Notes: generated from the sequence alone by a model not told the origin. A stretch of DNA of 50,724 nucleotides from Oceanobacillus halophilus (GCF_003628505.1 NZ_RBZP01000025.1:1-50724), one strand, 5' to 3'; counted from the stretch's first letter, positions 17,436 to 26,401 are shown. Numbers and translations are program-made.

Positions 17436-18692
17436 TCAATTAGACTCCTTAGGTATCATTAAAATAACCGAAGTACCTTTGTGTATATAACTAGTTATCG
17501 TCATTTTGAAATCGTTTCCATAATGATGTTTTAAAATCAGCTTGATCGTAAATAAATCCATTCCTGTTGTCAGACTAGTTGAGTCATTCATTTTTTGAAA
17601 CTGATCAAGTTGAATTTGTTCCAAGATCTTCGTTGGAATGCCAACTCCATTATCCATAATTTTTATAATGATATCTTCATCAACGACATCAGCCAATATG
17701 CGTAAAAATCCATTTCCATTCTTTGTTTCCAAGCCATGAATAAGTGCATTGTCCACAATTGATTGAAGGATAAGAGAAGGTATTTCTCTATCTAATACTT
17801 TTTGATCAATATCCAACTCATATTGAAATCTATCGCCAAATCGCAGCATTTGCAAATTAAGGTAACGTCTAATATGAGCTATTTCTTCTTCCATTTTAAC
17901 CAATTGATTGGTCTGTTGAACTGTATATTGAAGAATATCCGAAATATCATATAATGTATCTGTCGTTTTTTCGGCATTTTCTAGAATAGAAAGTCTTGAG
18001 GCAGTATTTAATGAGTTTTGCAGAAAGTTGACATTGATGCGTGGCTGTAAAGCTGTTCGTTCTTTCTCCTCCAAGTCCCTCTCTAGATTCTTTTGTTCCT
18101 GCATTTGCTGCATTAATTTATTATTCTTTTCGTTTAGATTTTCCTGAATATATTTAATGATATCCTTTTCGATTAAAGTGCTAATAATTGATTCTAGTAA
18201 CTTCGCACCTGCATCTACTTTTTCTAACGAAGTCACCGGGAGTTTGTTGTAGGCATCTGTTAATTTTTCGTTGTTTTCCCAATAGGTAATTTCAGTAATC
18301 ATATGATCTATTTTCTTTAAATCAGTTTCATTGAGCTTCGCTTGTCCTGCAAGCACAGAGCCGATAAACTGTCCCTTTACTTTAATTGGTATGGCAAAAT
18401 CAGCTAGCCCCGCATGACAGCGATAGATGTATGGTGAATCCTTGCGCGAAGCTTCTATTCCTCCATACGCATCACACCGATGACACCTATCCTCGTATGT
18501 TTTTGTCTTTCTAATTTCCATACAGAAAGACGTAAAATTACTATAACTTGTTACAGGAACTCCGCGGAAATCAACGGTAATGGCGGATAAGCCTGTCGCA
18601 TTACTGAACTTATCCTGTATTTCCTGTAACCTCTTTGTATCAATTATTTGGCCAAGATTCATACTTTCCACCGCATTCACCTCTACGATCAT
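17436..18692 (-). CDS. PocR-domain sensor protein of LytS/YesM histidine-kinase type, phospho-acceptor His replaced
   Basis: A 418-residue sensor. Residues 15-175 are a PocR domain, the ligand-sensing fold of propanediol regulators, with Cys pairs in YEDRCHRCDAYGG and YRCHAG. A coiled coil (about 190-215) leads to a His_kinase-type dimerisation region and an ATPase domain with VDNALIHGL (N box) and IMDNGVGIP (G1 box). The usual phospho-acceptor segment PHFLFNSLN reads VNFLQNSLN here, so the His is Asn, and the G2 box is weak. Cytoplasmic, with no membrane segment. The start is ambiguous between the ATG at 18692 and internal starts to 18662. Confidence 0.85.
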   Translation of the reverse strand: MIVEVNAVESMNLGQIIDTKRLQEIQDKFSNATGLSAITVDFRGVPVTSYSNFTSFCMEIRKTKTYEDRCHRCDAYGGIEASRKDSPYIYRCHAGLADFAIPIKVKGQFIGSVLAGQAKLNETDLKKIDHMITEITYWENNEKLTDAYNKLPVTSLEKVDAGAKLLESIISTLIEKDIIKYIQENLNEKNNKLMQQMQEQKNLERDLEEKERTALQPRINVNFLQNSLNTASRLSILENAEKTTDTLYDISDILQYTVQQTNQLVKMEEEIAHIRRYLNLQMLRFGDRFQYELDIDQKVLDREIPSLILQSIVDNALIHGLETKNGNGFLRILADVVDEDIIIKIMDNGVGIPTKILEQIQLDQFQKMNDSTSLTTGMDLFTIKLILKHHYGNDFKMTITSYIHKGTSVILMIPKESN

Positions 18693-18761
18693 TCACCATT
18701 TCATCGATTAATCATTAAACGGGCTTCACATGGTATTTAACTGTATTAAACGTTATACAAT

Positions 18762-19023
18762 AAGAGGCTGGAGCAACATTAAAGTTAGAATACGAACCTT
18801 TTGTGTGCGATACTCAATCTGGAAAATAACCATTTTCCTTAGTTAGTGGTGAGCCTACAACGCGTGCAAATGCACTGTAGTCTCACCTTTATTATCGCTT
18901 CCAGATATGCTTTAACAGCACCCTAGCAATCTTAGAAAAATTATTTTTTTCAAGGAATCTAAGCATATTCCTACGCTAATCGTTGTTCGTATATTAACCA
19001 CTTTTCCCTTTGTCCAGCCTCTT
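18762..19023. repeat. 262-bp nested palindromic element (MITE-like or structured RNA)
   Basis: The two ends are imperfect inverted repeats of about 38 bp, starting AGAGGCTGGA on both strands and sharing ATACGAAC. Inside, TCTGGAA-containing arms and then GGTGAGCCTACA against TGTAGTCTCACC form further nested stems. No reading frame of note. It fills the gap between gldA and the sensor gene. It could be a miniature inverted-repeat transposable element or a structured intercistronic RNA. Confidence 0.6.
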
Positions 19024-19030
19024 TATCCTC

Positions 19031-20125
19031 TTATAATAACTGACTGATTTGATCAACTGCGATAATCGCATCCGCAACATCTGTTGCCTTAATGTCAGCT
19101 GAAAGATTACTCATTGTTTCTCCATCTTGCGTGGAAGCAGCACCTACTTTTAGTAAATCTTCATAAGGCACTTTATCTAAATGCATTTCGTTTAATGTAA
19201 TAGGTAAGTCTAATTCACGATAAAACTTCATGTATTTTAGAATTTCTTCTGTTGGTTGTTTTTCTAAAACTAATTGAACCAATGTACCATATGTTACCTT
19301 TTCCCCGTGTGTCAAGTGATGAATGTCGCCTTCTAGTACAGTAAATCCATTATGAATAGCGTGTGCGGCAGCTAATCCTCCGCTTTCAAATCCAATACCT
19401 GAAAGTAATGTATTCGCTTCCACAACTGCTTCTACTTGACTGGTAACAAGACCTTTTTGAACTGCTTTATATGCAGCTTTTCCATATTCAAAAAGAGTTT
19501 CTTCACATTTTTCAGCAATTGCTCTTGCTGCAATACTTGGTTTACCACCAGACATCGCATCACCATTACTCTTGTATGTAGCTCTAGCTTCAACCCATGT
19601 TGCCATTGCATCCGCAATACCTGATGCAAATAGTCGGGCAGGTGCATTAGCAACAACTCTTGTGTCAACTAGGACGAGGTCTGGATTTTTCTTATAAAAT
19701 TTGTACGATTCAAAAACGCCATCATCACTGTAAATAACAGATAAAGCACTTGTTGGAGCATCAGTGGAAGCTGTACTAGGCGCGATAATTAAATCAGCAT
19801 CTAATTCATCAGCAACAGCTTTTGCTGTATCAATGGTCTTACCGCCACCTAAACCAATGACAACATCCACTGAATGTGCTGCACCATCATCAGCAACACG
19901 TTTTACTTCATTCAAGGATGCTTCTCCATTAAATTCTATATAATGATATTCTAATTCTTCTTTCTTGAAGCTTTTTTCTATTACATCTTTTGTAAGATCC
20001 CATACAACACTATCTGATAAAACGAGTGGTTTACTTCCATAAGTTTTCACATGTTCCCCAATACCTTTTAAAGCATCTTTCCCTTGAACATACTTACTTG
20101 GTGATACAAAAACAATATTTGTCAT
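19031..20125 (-). CDS. gldA: glycerol dehydrogenase
   Basis: A 364-residue NAD-dependent glycerol dehydrogenase of the iron/zinc alcohol dehydrogenase family, oxidising glycerol to dihydroxyacetone. The NAD loop is [16 protein letters not shown] and the phosphate-binding region is [18 protein letters not shown]. Zinc ligands are the Asp of [11 protein letters not shown] and the His residues of [10 protein letters not shown] and HLTHGEKV, all present. Placed between pduT and the pdu regulators on the same strand, it points to glycerol as a substrate of this locus: it would make NADH while the dehydratase branch uses it. It starts with a GGAGT site nearby. Confidence 0.93.
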   Translation of the reverse strand: MTNIVFVSPSKYVQGKDALKGIGEHVKTYGSKPLVLSDSVVWDLTKDVIEKSFKKEELEYHYIEFNGEASLNEVKRVADDGAAHSVDVVIGLGGGKTIDTAKAVADELDADLIIAPSTASTDAPTSALSVIYSDDGVFESYKFYKKNPDLVLVDTRVVANAPARLFASGIADAMATWVEARATYKSNGDAMSGGKPSIAARAIAEKCEETLFEYGKAAYKAVQKGLVTSQVEAVVEANTLLSGIGFESGGLAAAHAIHNGFTVLEGDIHHLTHGEKVTYGTLVQLVLEKQPTEEILKYMKFYRELDLPITLNEMHLDKVPYEDLLKVGAASTQDGETMSNLSADIKATDVADAIIAVDQISQLL

Positions 20126-20232
20126 CTAAAACTCACTCCTTAAATGTATGATAATTTAAATATATCACTTTTTGAAAAGTTTGTTAGTAAATTCACAAAA
20201 CCTTCACTAATTTTCTTCGCGTAACGAAGGAC

Positions 20233-20307
20233 GGGACGGAGGGACAGGTTCCTTGTCCCAAAAAGCGAAGCGCCGAGGGGGGACAAGGAACCTGTCCCCC
20301 CGTCCCC
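20233..20307. repeat. REP-like inverted pair between pduT and gldA
   Basis: Two units in inverted orientation around a short spacer, with cores GGGACAGGTTCCTTGTCCC and GGGACAAGGAACCTGTCCC. It touches the pduT stop codon and lies within the probable pduST-gldA transcript. Confidence 0.9.
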
Positions 20308-20855
20308 TAATACAATGTTGGGATGAGTTTGGGATATGGTGATGGGATTACTTCTGCATTGACTAACAAGCCTTTTTCTTTGGCAATGGCTTTTCCCGCA
20401 TCGATACTTGCTTCTACTGCACCAACATCTCCGGTAAATGTAAAGAATGCCTTTCCACCAATTCCATTTCCCAGGCGAAGTTCTATGGCTTGGACATTGG
20501 CAGCCTTAAGAATTGCGTCCGCAGCTAAAATCATGGTTGCGATAGAAAAGGCCTCCATGATTCCGAGCGCTTGAATATCATCAGGCATGGTTGCTCCGCC
20601 GATTGCTGGGAAAACTTCTGGATTGACATTAGGAATGATCATGGAATCAACAAAATACTCTCCAGCCATCCGTTCTCCTACTCTTACCGAATCTTCTACT
20701 GCTGCAACTTCCCCGTGTATGATGGCAATATACTTGCCAGGGCAGCTCGAATTGGCTGTCACAATATCCACATCAGCTGCTTTTACCATCTGGTCAGCTG
20801 TGTAAATCCCTCGAGCAATACTAACAAATTCAACGACACCTATTGCTTTTGCCAT
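20307..20855 (-). CDS. pduT: PduT-type tandem-BMC shell protein with Fe-S site
   Basis: A 182-residue protein of two BMC domains that trimerises into a pseudohexamer. Cys38 (in TANSSCPGKY) is at exactly the position that in Salmonella PduT binds a [4Fe-4S] cluster in the trimer pore, so electron passage across the shell to PduS is likely conserved. The second domain begins near IQALGIMEAFSIATM. It directly follows pduS, 1 nt after that gene's stop codon. A REP repeat abuts its stop codon. Confidence 0.95.
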   Translation of the reverse strand: MAKAIGVVEFVSIARGIYTADQMVKAADVDIVTANSSCPGKYIAIIHGEVAAVEDSVRVGERMAGEYFVDSMIIPNVNPEVFPAIGGATMPDDIQALGIMEAFSIATMILAADAILKAANVQAIELRLGNGIGGKAFFTFTGDVGAVEASIDAGKAIAKEKGLLVNAEVIPSPYPKLIPTLY

Positions 20856-20856
20856 C

Positions 20857-22182
20857 TTAGTCCCTCCTCACTGCGATAAAATCAGCATCTGTTTCGATTA
20901 TTGTCCCTGAAATACTTGCGTGAATCGTAGCACCCAAACTATTATCTGGGATTTTTCCAATGATTTGACCTGCTTCTACCTTATCACCGACGGCTACAAC
21001 CGGTATAGCTGGTGCTCCGACATGTTGCTTTTTGGCGATATAAACCGTAGTTGGGGTCACCTCCACTTCCGTCATTGGTGCGGGTTTATCAAACTCGGTC
21101 AATGCCAATCTAGCAATCAAACGCTTACTCGGCACCAATCGTGAAGTACGATTCTCTCGTACCTGGTACTCTGTTTTCTTTCGTTCATAACGCATTCCTG
21201 ATTCAGCTAATTGTTGTTTCATATGTAGATTAGCATGAGCTGGATAAATCCCAATCGGGCATGAGAATAATTCACATAAATTACATTGACTGCAAAGGGA
21301 AGCAATCTTCTTTTCTTCTAAATTGTCCATTTGATAGTTTGTTACTCTCATAATCTTGTGTGGCTGCATATCATGTCCTAATAAATACCGAGGACACATG
21401 TCTGTACACAAACGGCACTGGGTACAGATCTTATTAATCCGCATCGTTTGGTCCATCGGTAACGATTTTCGTTGAATGATGGTATGCTGCTTGTTGAGAA
21501 CGATGAATCCCTTGGTTGTTTTCGTCACATATCCCTGTAAATGGTCGAGGACACTTCCCATCAATGGTCCACCATCTACAACAGCATATTCATTAAAATC
21601 CTCTATCCCACTCTGCTTTAACACGTCCATAATCGGTGTCCCCACTGGAACTTTTAACGTTAAACGCTCTGGTACATCACCTGCAACGGTAATATATGTT
21701 TCTGTAACCGGCACCTTTTGGGAGGCATAATAAATATTTAAAGCGGTTTCAGAATTTATTACGACACAACCAACGTCAAGCGGAATGCCCGCCTCTGGAA
21801 CAATTCTACCTGTTATATCATACACAAGAACTTGCTCATCCCCAGCAGGATAAACATCCTTTAGCTCTCTCACGTCCATGAAATCACTAACTTCTAGGGC
21901 TTGGATTCTCTTCTTTAAGATTGAAATTACTTCTCTATGTTTCTCTTTAATACCAATCAATGCTTTCCTGGCACCGACAAATCTTCCTGCCATTTCAAAA
22001 CCTTTAATAATCTCATCCGGATATATCTCCATCAACTGCTGATCCACCCGTAACAACGGCTCACACTCCGCACCATTAAGAAGGATGTACTCTGCCTCAG
22101 CATCCAATTTCTTATACGTCGGAAAACCAGCACCACCAGCCCCAACAACCCCAGCATCTCTAACCATATCTAACAGATTCAA
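20857..22182 (-). CDS. pduS: PduS cobalamin reductase (RnfC-like)
   Basis: A flavo-iron-sulfur protein of about 441 residues that reduces cob(III)alamin or cob(II)alamin, feeding PduO. The N-terminal nucleotide/FMN site is DAGVVGAGGAGFPTYKK. An SLBB-like segment lies mid-protein. Two ferredoxin-type motifs follow, CTQCRLCTDMCP and CSQCNLCELFSCP, for two [4Fe-4S] clusters. The C-terminal domain is the Rnf/barrel-sandwich hybrid type (DKVEAGQIIGKIPDNSLGA). The start is the TTG at 22182, with GGAG ten nt upstream. A longer frame to 22242 would be encoded by the REP repeat and is rejected. Confidence 0.9.
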   Translation of the reverse strand: MNLLDMVRDAGVVGAGGAGFPTYKKLDAEAEYILLNGAECEPLLRVDQQLMEIYPDEIIKGFEMAGRFVGARKALIGIKEKHREVISILKKRIQALEVSDFMDVRELKDVYPAGDEQVLVYDITGRIVPEAGIPLDVGCVVINSETALNIYYASQKVPVTETYITVAGDVPERLTLKVPVGTPIMDVLKQSGIEDFNEYAVVDGGPLMGSVLDHLQGYVTKTTKGFIVLNKQHTIIQRKSLPMDQTMRINKICTQCRLCTDMCPRYLLGHDMQPHKIMRVTNYQMDNLEEKKIASLCSQCNLCELFSCPIGIYPAHANLHMKQQLAESGMRYERKKTEYQVRENRTSRLVPSKRLIARLALTEFDKPAPMTEVEVTPTTVYIAKKQHVGAPAIPVVAVGDKVEAGQIIGKIPDNSLGATIHASISGTIIETDADFIAVRRD

Positions 22183-22201
22183 TACTAATTCACTCCAATC
22201 T

Positions 22202-22262
22202 GGGACGGGGGGACAGGTTCCTTGTCCCAATTTAGGGGACAAGGAACCTGTCCCTCTGTCCC
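22202..22262. repeat. REP-like inverted pair in the pduS 5' region
   Basis: Two inverted units separated by a few bases (AATTTA). They lie between the pduS ribosome binding site and the cre-like site, so they are probably transcribed as a strong hairpin in the pduS leader. Confidence 0.9.
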
Positions 22263-22295
22263 TCTATGGCATATACTTCTATTTTAGAACTAAAT

Positions 22296-22309
22296 TGTAA
22301 GCGCTGTCC
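22296..22309. promoter_or_regulatory. cre-like site (catabolite repression)
   Basis: TGTAAGCGCTGTCC matches the CcpA operator consensus TGWAARCGYTWWCW at 12 of 14 positions. It lies between the divergent pduS (minus) and O-antigen-ligase-like (plus) genes. CcpA repression of the pdu genes would fit, but the match is not perfect. Confidence 0.4.
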
Positions 22310-22386
22310 ATATGACTTTGTGGATAATTTGTGAAAAGTTCGCAATGTTTCACCTTTACTGAAAGACTTTTTTATATGAAACATGT

Positions 22387-22413
22387 GGGACGAGGAACCT
22401 GTCCCTCTGTCCC
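22387..22413. repeat. REP-like half element
   Basis: A single unit with core GGGACGAGGAACCTGTCCC, just upstream of the O-antigen-ligase-like gene and within its probable leader. Confidence 0.85.
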
Positions 22414-22456
22414 ATGTTATAATTATTTTTATCATCTTAGAGTCGGGGGTTGCTTC

Positions 22457-24511
22457 ATGAATTGGTTTGTTTTTCTATTTTTATCTTTTATTTTTATTCT
22501 ATCGCCTTATCAACGAGGGTTGTATTTTGATAAGGATTTCTACGGTATTCAGGTTCTCATTTTTGCGTTATTTGTTATGTTATTTATCACGTTGGTAATA
22601 AAAAAGGAAATACATACACTAAAGCCAATTTGGTTAGCTTGTCTGTTGCCATTTATGTTTCTACTCCCTTTGTTTGTCGCTGAAAATCAACAAGGGGCAT
22701 GGGACTCTGTATTACGCTGGATGAGTTATACGGGCTTTTTCTTTCTGCTATATTGGTCCTCACTGCACGACCGACATATAAAGACACTGCTTCCAATTGT
22801 TTTCCAGTTCACAGGAATATGGATTGTGGGACATATGTTAGCAAATGAGCTTGGCTGGATGGAATTTCCTCATGCATTTATTTTCGATCGCTTTGCTGGG
22901 GTTTTCCAATATCCAAACACATTTGGTATGGTCATGATCGTTTTTTATGTCTTTTCACTAATGATGGTTTTAAAAGAAAAGTCGTCCTATCTTTTGCTGA
23001 GTATGTATTCTTTCCCTTTGATCCTGTTTTTAGTTGGCTTCTTTGAATCCTATTCAAGAGGAATGTATCTAGTCTTTCCATTAGCCTGGTTTGTTGGGCT
23101 TTTCATGCTCAAACCATCCCTACAAATGAAATATGTAACCTATACGATTCTCTCGATGATTGGTTCGTTATTCATGCTATTTTTCATACAAGATGCAGAA
23201 TCCCTACCCATTGCTGCGACTCTAGTATTTTTAAGTATTCTGTTAACTGGTCTAATTCTATTTATAGAAAAAGGAAAACTTGGTAGAAAATTAACAACGA
23301 CAATCGAACAGTTGAACCAGAAAAAACATTATCATCTTCTAGCTCCAATCATCATCGTTTTCCTGGCTGTTTTACTCCTTCTCGACTTTGGCTTTGAAGG
23401 GAAGGTATACCAAACACTGCCGGAATCAATGCAGGATCGACTATCGAGCATCAGTGAAAGCACGACTGCTAGAGAGCGTATAGTAATGATGGAAGATGCC
23501 ATCGAGATGAGCAAAGATTCTCCCTTCATCGGGTTTGGTGGCAATGCTTGGGAGTCGCTTTATAAAAAGTACCAGCAGCTGCCATACCAGGCAAATAAAG
23601 TTCATAATGAGTATTTAGAATTTGTTATCGACATCGGCTGGATTGGCTTGCTTGTTTTCATCGCTGTTTTTGGCCTATTGTACTATCGAGTGATGAAGAA
23701 TTATGTCGCCAATTCAGATAATACCATCTATATCGCCGTATTAACTGCCAGTTTAGTCATTTTCATACATAGTTTCATTGATTTTAATCTGTCCTATGGC
23801 ACAATCTGGTTCTTTCTATTTTGGTTACTGGTGATGGGACTGACACCAGACGTAAAATCCAGAAAAACAAAACAGAAACTCCCTACTAAAAATGGCGTTT
23901 ATACCTATGGCTTATATGCATTCTTTGTCATGTTGTTGGTTTCTGTTTTTTTCTCCTACCAATTTATGAAAGCAGAACAATTTTACCAAAAGGCCATGCA
24001 TTCAGAGAATCTGCAAGCAAAAGAACATTTTTTAGAAAAAACGATGGAAAAGGCTCCCTATCGTGATACTTATTCATTCGCTTTAGGGGATGTCTATATT
24101 CAGCTTGCAGAGCATCATCAACAATCTGCATATCATCCGAAAGTAGTAGAAATCAGCACATATCTAGCACAGATGGAACCAAATAACTCGCTCGTCCTTT
24201 ATAAATCTGGTGTGATGCTGGAGAGTATTGGAGAAACAGAAAAGGCCATAGCTAGATATCAAGCAGCGATTGCTGTTGATTCGTTTGATGCTAACATGGT
24301 AGAAACAGCGATTACTGCAATGGTTGACTTTGCTGAAAATAACATCACTTATGCGGAACAAGCGATTGAACTTTATAAAGAGCAGAAGAGTGTGTATCAA
24401 GATTTTCAGGATAATCCAATTGGAGCGGCGCATAATAGCAGAGGGTTTGAAATAACGGAGCAAACGAAACAAAAGATTTCCGAGGCGTATGAAATGCTGA
24501 GTCACAACTAA
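22457..24511 (+). CDS. O-antigen ligase/Wzy-type membrane protein with C-terminal TPR-like region
   Basis: A 684-residue polytopic protein. Residues 1-520 contain about twelve hydrophobic segments and a Wzy_C/WaaL-type signature region around SYSRGMYLVFPLAW and FIGFGGNAWESLYKK, followed by VHNEYLEFVIDIGWIGL. This HNEYLE-containing loop is typical of O-antigen ligase-like proteins. Residues 545-684 form a soluble helical, TPR-like tail (KSGVMLESIGETEKAIARYQAA). It probably polymerises or ligates a surface glycan, though the substrate is unknown. The ATG at 22457 with GGGGGT upstream is preferred over longer frames through the REP unit. It is divergent from pduS. Confidence 0.82.
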   Translation: MNWFVFLFLSFIFILSPYQRGLYFDKDFYGIQVLIFALFVMLFITLVIKKEIHTLKPIWLACLLPFMFLLPLFVAENQQGAWDSVLRWMSYTGFFFLLYWSSLHDRHIKTLLPIVFQFTGIWIVGHMLANELGWMEFPHAFIFDRFAGVFQYPNTFGMVMIVFYVFSLMMVLKEKSSYLLLSMYSFPLILFLVGFFESYSRGMYLVFPLAWFVGLFMLKPSLQMKYVTYTILSMIGSLFMLFFIQDAESLPIAATLVFLSILLTGLILFIEKGKLGRKLTTTIEQLNQKKHYHLLAPIIIVFLAVLLLLDFGFEGKVYQTLPESMQDRLSSISESTTARERIVMMEDAIEMSKDSPFIGFGGNAWESLYKKYQQLPYQANKVHNEYLEFVIDIGWIGLLVFIAVFGLLYYRVMKNYVANSDNTIYIAVLTASLVIFIHSFIDFNLSYGTIWFFLFWLLVMGLTPDVKSRKTKQKLPTKNGVYTYGLYAFFVMLLVSVFFSYQFMKAEQFYQKAMHSENLQAKEHFLEKTMEKAPYRDTYSFALGDVYIQLAEHHQQSAYHPKVVEISTYLAQMEPNNSLVLYKSGVMLESIGETEKAIARYQAAIAVDSFDANMVETAITAMVDFAENNITYAEQAIELYKEQKSVYQDFQDNPIGAAHNSRGFEITEQTKQKISEAYEMLSHN

Positions 24512-24641
24512 ATCATTTCCAGTATTTGGTTGACGTGTTGGAGCAATTGAAAGATAATTAAACTAAGACTTTTTTACTAGGTATTAAGGTGGTGTTCCTT
24601 CAAACGTCACAGTTCCAAACACAAAAGGAGATGAATGCACC

Positions 24642-26318
24642 ATGAAGGATTTCAATTATTCATTTATTAGTGGGTTAACAGCCTTTCTGCTAATTATCGC
24701 TCCCTTTGGCATTTTCATGACCGTTGCTGAAGGATCAGATGAAGAAAGTGTGCGAGAAGATGTCTATGATGACCCTGTTCGGGAAGAGGTGTACGGTCCT
24801 GATTCTGTAAGAGAGGATGTATATGGACCTGGACCTGAAGAGGAAAAAGACGAGGATGGTACCGAGCCGGAAGAGGATAGTGTACCAGAAGACGTTGATA
24901 GTGCGGTCATATCCGACGGAGAAGAATCCGTAACCGGAGATGTTTATTATGACTATTCATTTAACGAAGGAAATATCGAACCTTACATAAATAACGGGAA
25001 TATTGTTGTCAATAATATGCATACTGCACTATTTCCTGCTAATCTATTACTCTCACGTGATATGAGTAGTAATCTAGTATTCCATCAATCTAATGCACAA
25101 TTTACGGTTCATTTGAACGGTATGGAAGGTTTTCTGGTGAACGGTCATGATATTCAATTTTATTTAAGGGTATTTAGCAGCGATTTTATGGAGAATTCAC
25201 TCACTCCTCTTTATTTGTTTGATATCTTAGATAAAACAAACGGGAAATACCTGGACCAGAGCAGCGGACCAATTACCATTACGTTCCAGATCAACCCAAA
25301 TGATGTGGAAAATTGGGATAACATCGTGCTTCGTTATCTGGATATGGATGAAGAATGGGTGAATTATCCGAGTCAAAATCTAACATTTAATAAGCAGACT
25401 GGAGAAGTAAATGCGGTCGTATCTTACTTAGGTGCATTTGTCTTATCGGAAATAACGGAAGAGCCAAATGACTCTTCTGAAAAGGACACTGATACGGATG
25501 ATCCTTCCGTCGTCGATGATGTTTATACCATTTGGGATCCTGGGGTAATTGATGGACTAACCGATAAAAATGGGAACATCCACATAAACAACGCATCCGG
25601 ACTGATTCTATTTTCAGATGTATTAAAAGTGCTTGATAATGATCGATATATAATGTTAAGAAAAGATGGAGTCCTCTTGTCGATACCGATTAACGCTTTA
25701 AAGGAAATTGCCAATGGGCAGTTAACCCAGTTAGAAATGATCGATTATACAAATGGTTATCCAGATGCTTTAAGCAAGGTGTTTCATTTCAATCTGCTTC
25801 TCAACTTAGAAGAATATGAAAAAGACTTTCCATATCCATTTGAAATAACATTTACGGTCGACCCTGATCAAGTAAAGAGTTGGGATGACTTGGTTCTTCG
25901 GCAAATCGATGCCAATGGAAAGATAACAGATAGCAAAAAACAAATACTTCATATAGACAGAGAAACAGGAAAAATAGTTGTCGAAGTCTACCACTTTAGT
26001 ACCTTTGGAATCTTTGAAATAGAAGGCAGTGGTGACCCAGAAACGAAGGCATCCGCTGAAAGCGACAAAAAAACAACTACCAACGATGAAAAAACCGATG
26101 CAAAATCAGATTCTGAATCTGATTCTAAGTCTGATTCCAAAACTAAATCAAAAGAAACCGAAGACAAAACAGATAAATCATCAACTAGCAAAAATATTAG
26201 TCAGTTTGGCGAAAAATTACCAGACACCGCCACAAACATGTTTACATTTATAGGAATCGGCCTCATCCTACTATTAACCGGATTCCTCCTATGGATCTGG
26301 ACTAGAAAATCTGCTTAG
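24642..26318 (+). CDS. sortase-anchored surface protein (LPDTA) with duplicated domain
   Basis: A 558-residue secreted protein. It has an N-terminal hydrophobic signal (about 12-30), then an acidic region with three or four VREDVYG-like heptads (SVREDVYD, PVREEVYG, SVREDVYG). Two related domains follow (about 100-275 and 290-465), each with an ITFxxNPxxVxxWDxxVLR-like motif and ending in an exFxxxE strand pair. A Ser/Asp/Lys-rich linker and the wall-anchor signal LPDTA, a hydrophobic helix and RKSA close it. LPDTA-type signals fit class-D-like sortases of Bacillaceae. Function unknown; adhesion or wall binding is possible. The stop codon overlaps the first base of a 14-bp tandem array. Confidence 0.8.
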   Translation: MKDFNYSFISGLTAFLLIIAPFGIFMTVAEGSDEESVREDVYDDPVREEVYGPDSVREDVYGPGPEEEKDEDGTEPEEDSVPEDVDSAVISDGEESVTGDVYYDYSFNEGNIEPYINNGNIVVNNMHTALFPANLLLSRDMSSNLVFHQSNAQFTVHLNGMEGFLVNGHDIQFYLRVFSSDFMENSLTPLYLFDILDKTNGKYLDQSSGPITITFQINPNDVENWDNIVLRYLDMDEEWVNYPSQNLTFNKQTGEVNAVVSYLGAFVLSEITEEPNDSSEKDTDTDDPSVVDDVYTIWDPGVIDGLTDKNGNIHINNASGLILFSDVLKVLDNDRYIMLRKDGVLLSIPINALKEIANGQLTQLEMIDYTNGYPDALSKVFHFNLLLNLEEYEKDFPYPFEITFTVDPDQVKSWDDLVLRQIDANGKITDSKKQILHIDRETGKIVVEVYHFSTFGIFEIEGSGDPETKASAESDKKTTTNDEKTDAKSDSESDSKSDSKTKSKETEDKTDKSSTSKNISQFGEKLPDTATNMFTFIGIGLILLLTGFLLWIWTRKSA

Positions 26319-26401
26319 GGACGGAGGGATAGGGACGGAGGGATAGGGACGGAGGGATAGGGACGGAGGGATAGGGACGGAGGGATAGGGACGGAGGGAT
26401 A
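26318..26401. repeat. tandem array, six copies of a 14-bp unit
   Basis: Six perfect copies of GGGACGGAGGGATA, directly followed by a seventh variant (GGGACGGAGGGACA) that is the arm of a complete REP-like element. The array is an expansion of the outer arm of that REP. The first base is the last base of the surface-protein stop codon. Confidence 0.9.

Noticed and set aside
20857..22242. Longer PduS start at 22242
   Set aside because: The extra 20 residues (SPKLGQGTCPPVP) are encoded by the REP repeat. The TTG at 22182 has a proper GGAG site.
26318..26401. CRISPR-like direct repeats
   Set aside because: The 14-bp units are contiguous with no spacers, and no cas genes are present. The same holds for the 21-bp arrays.
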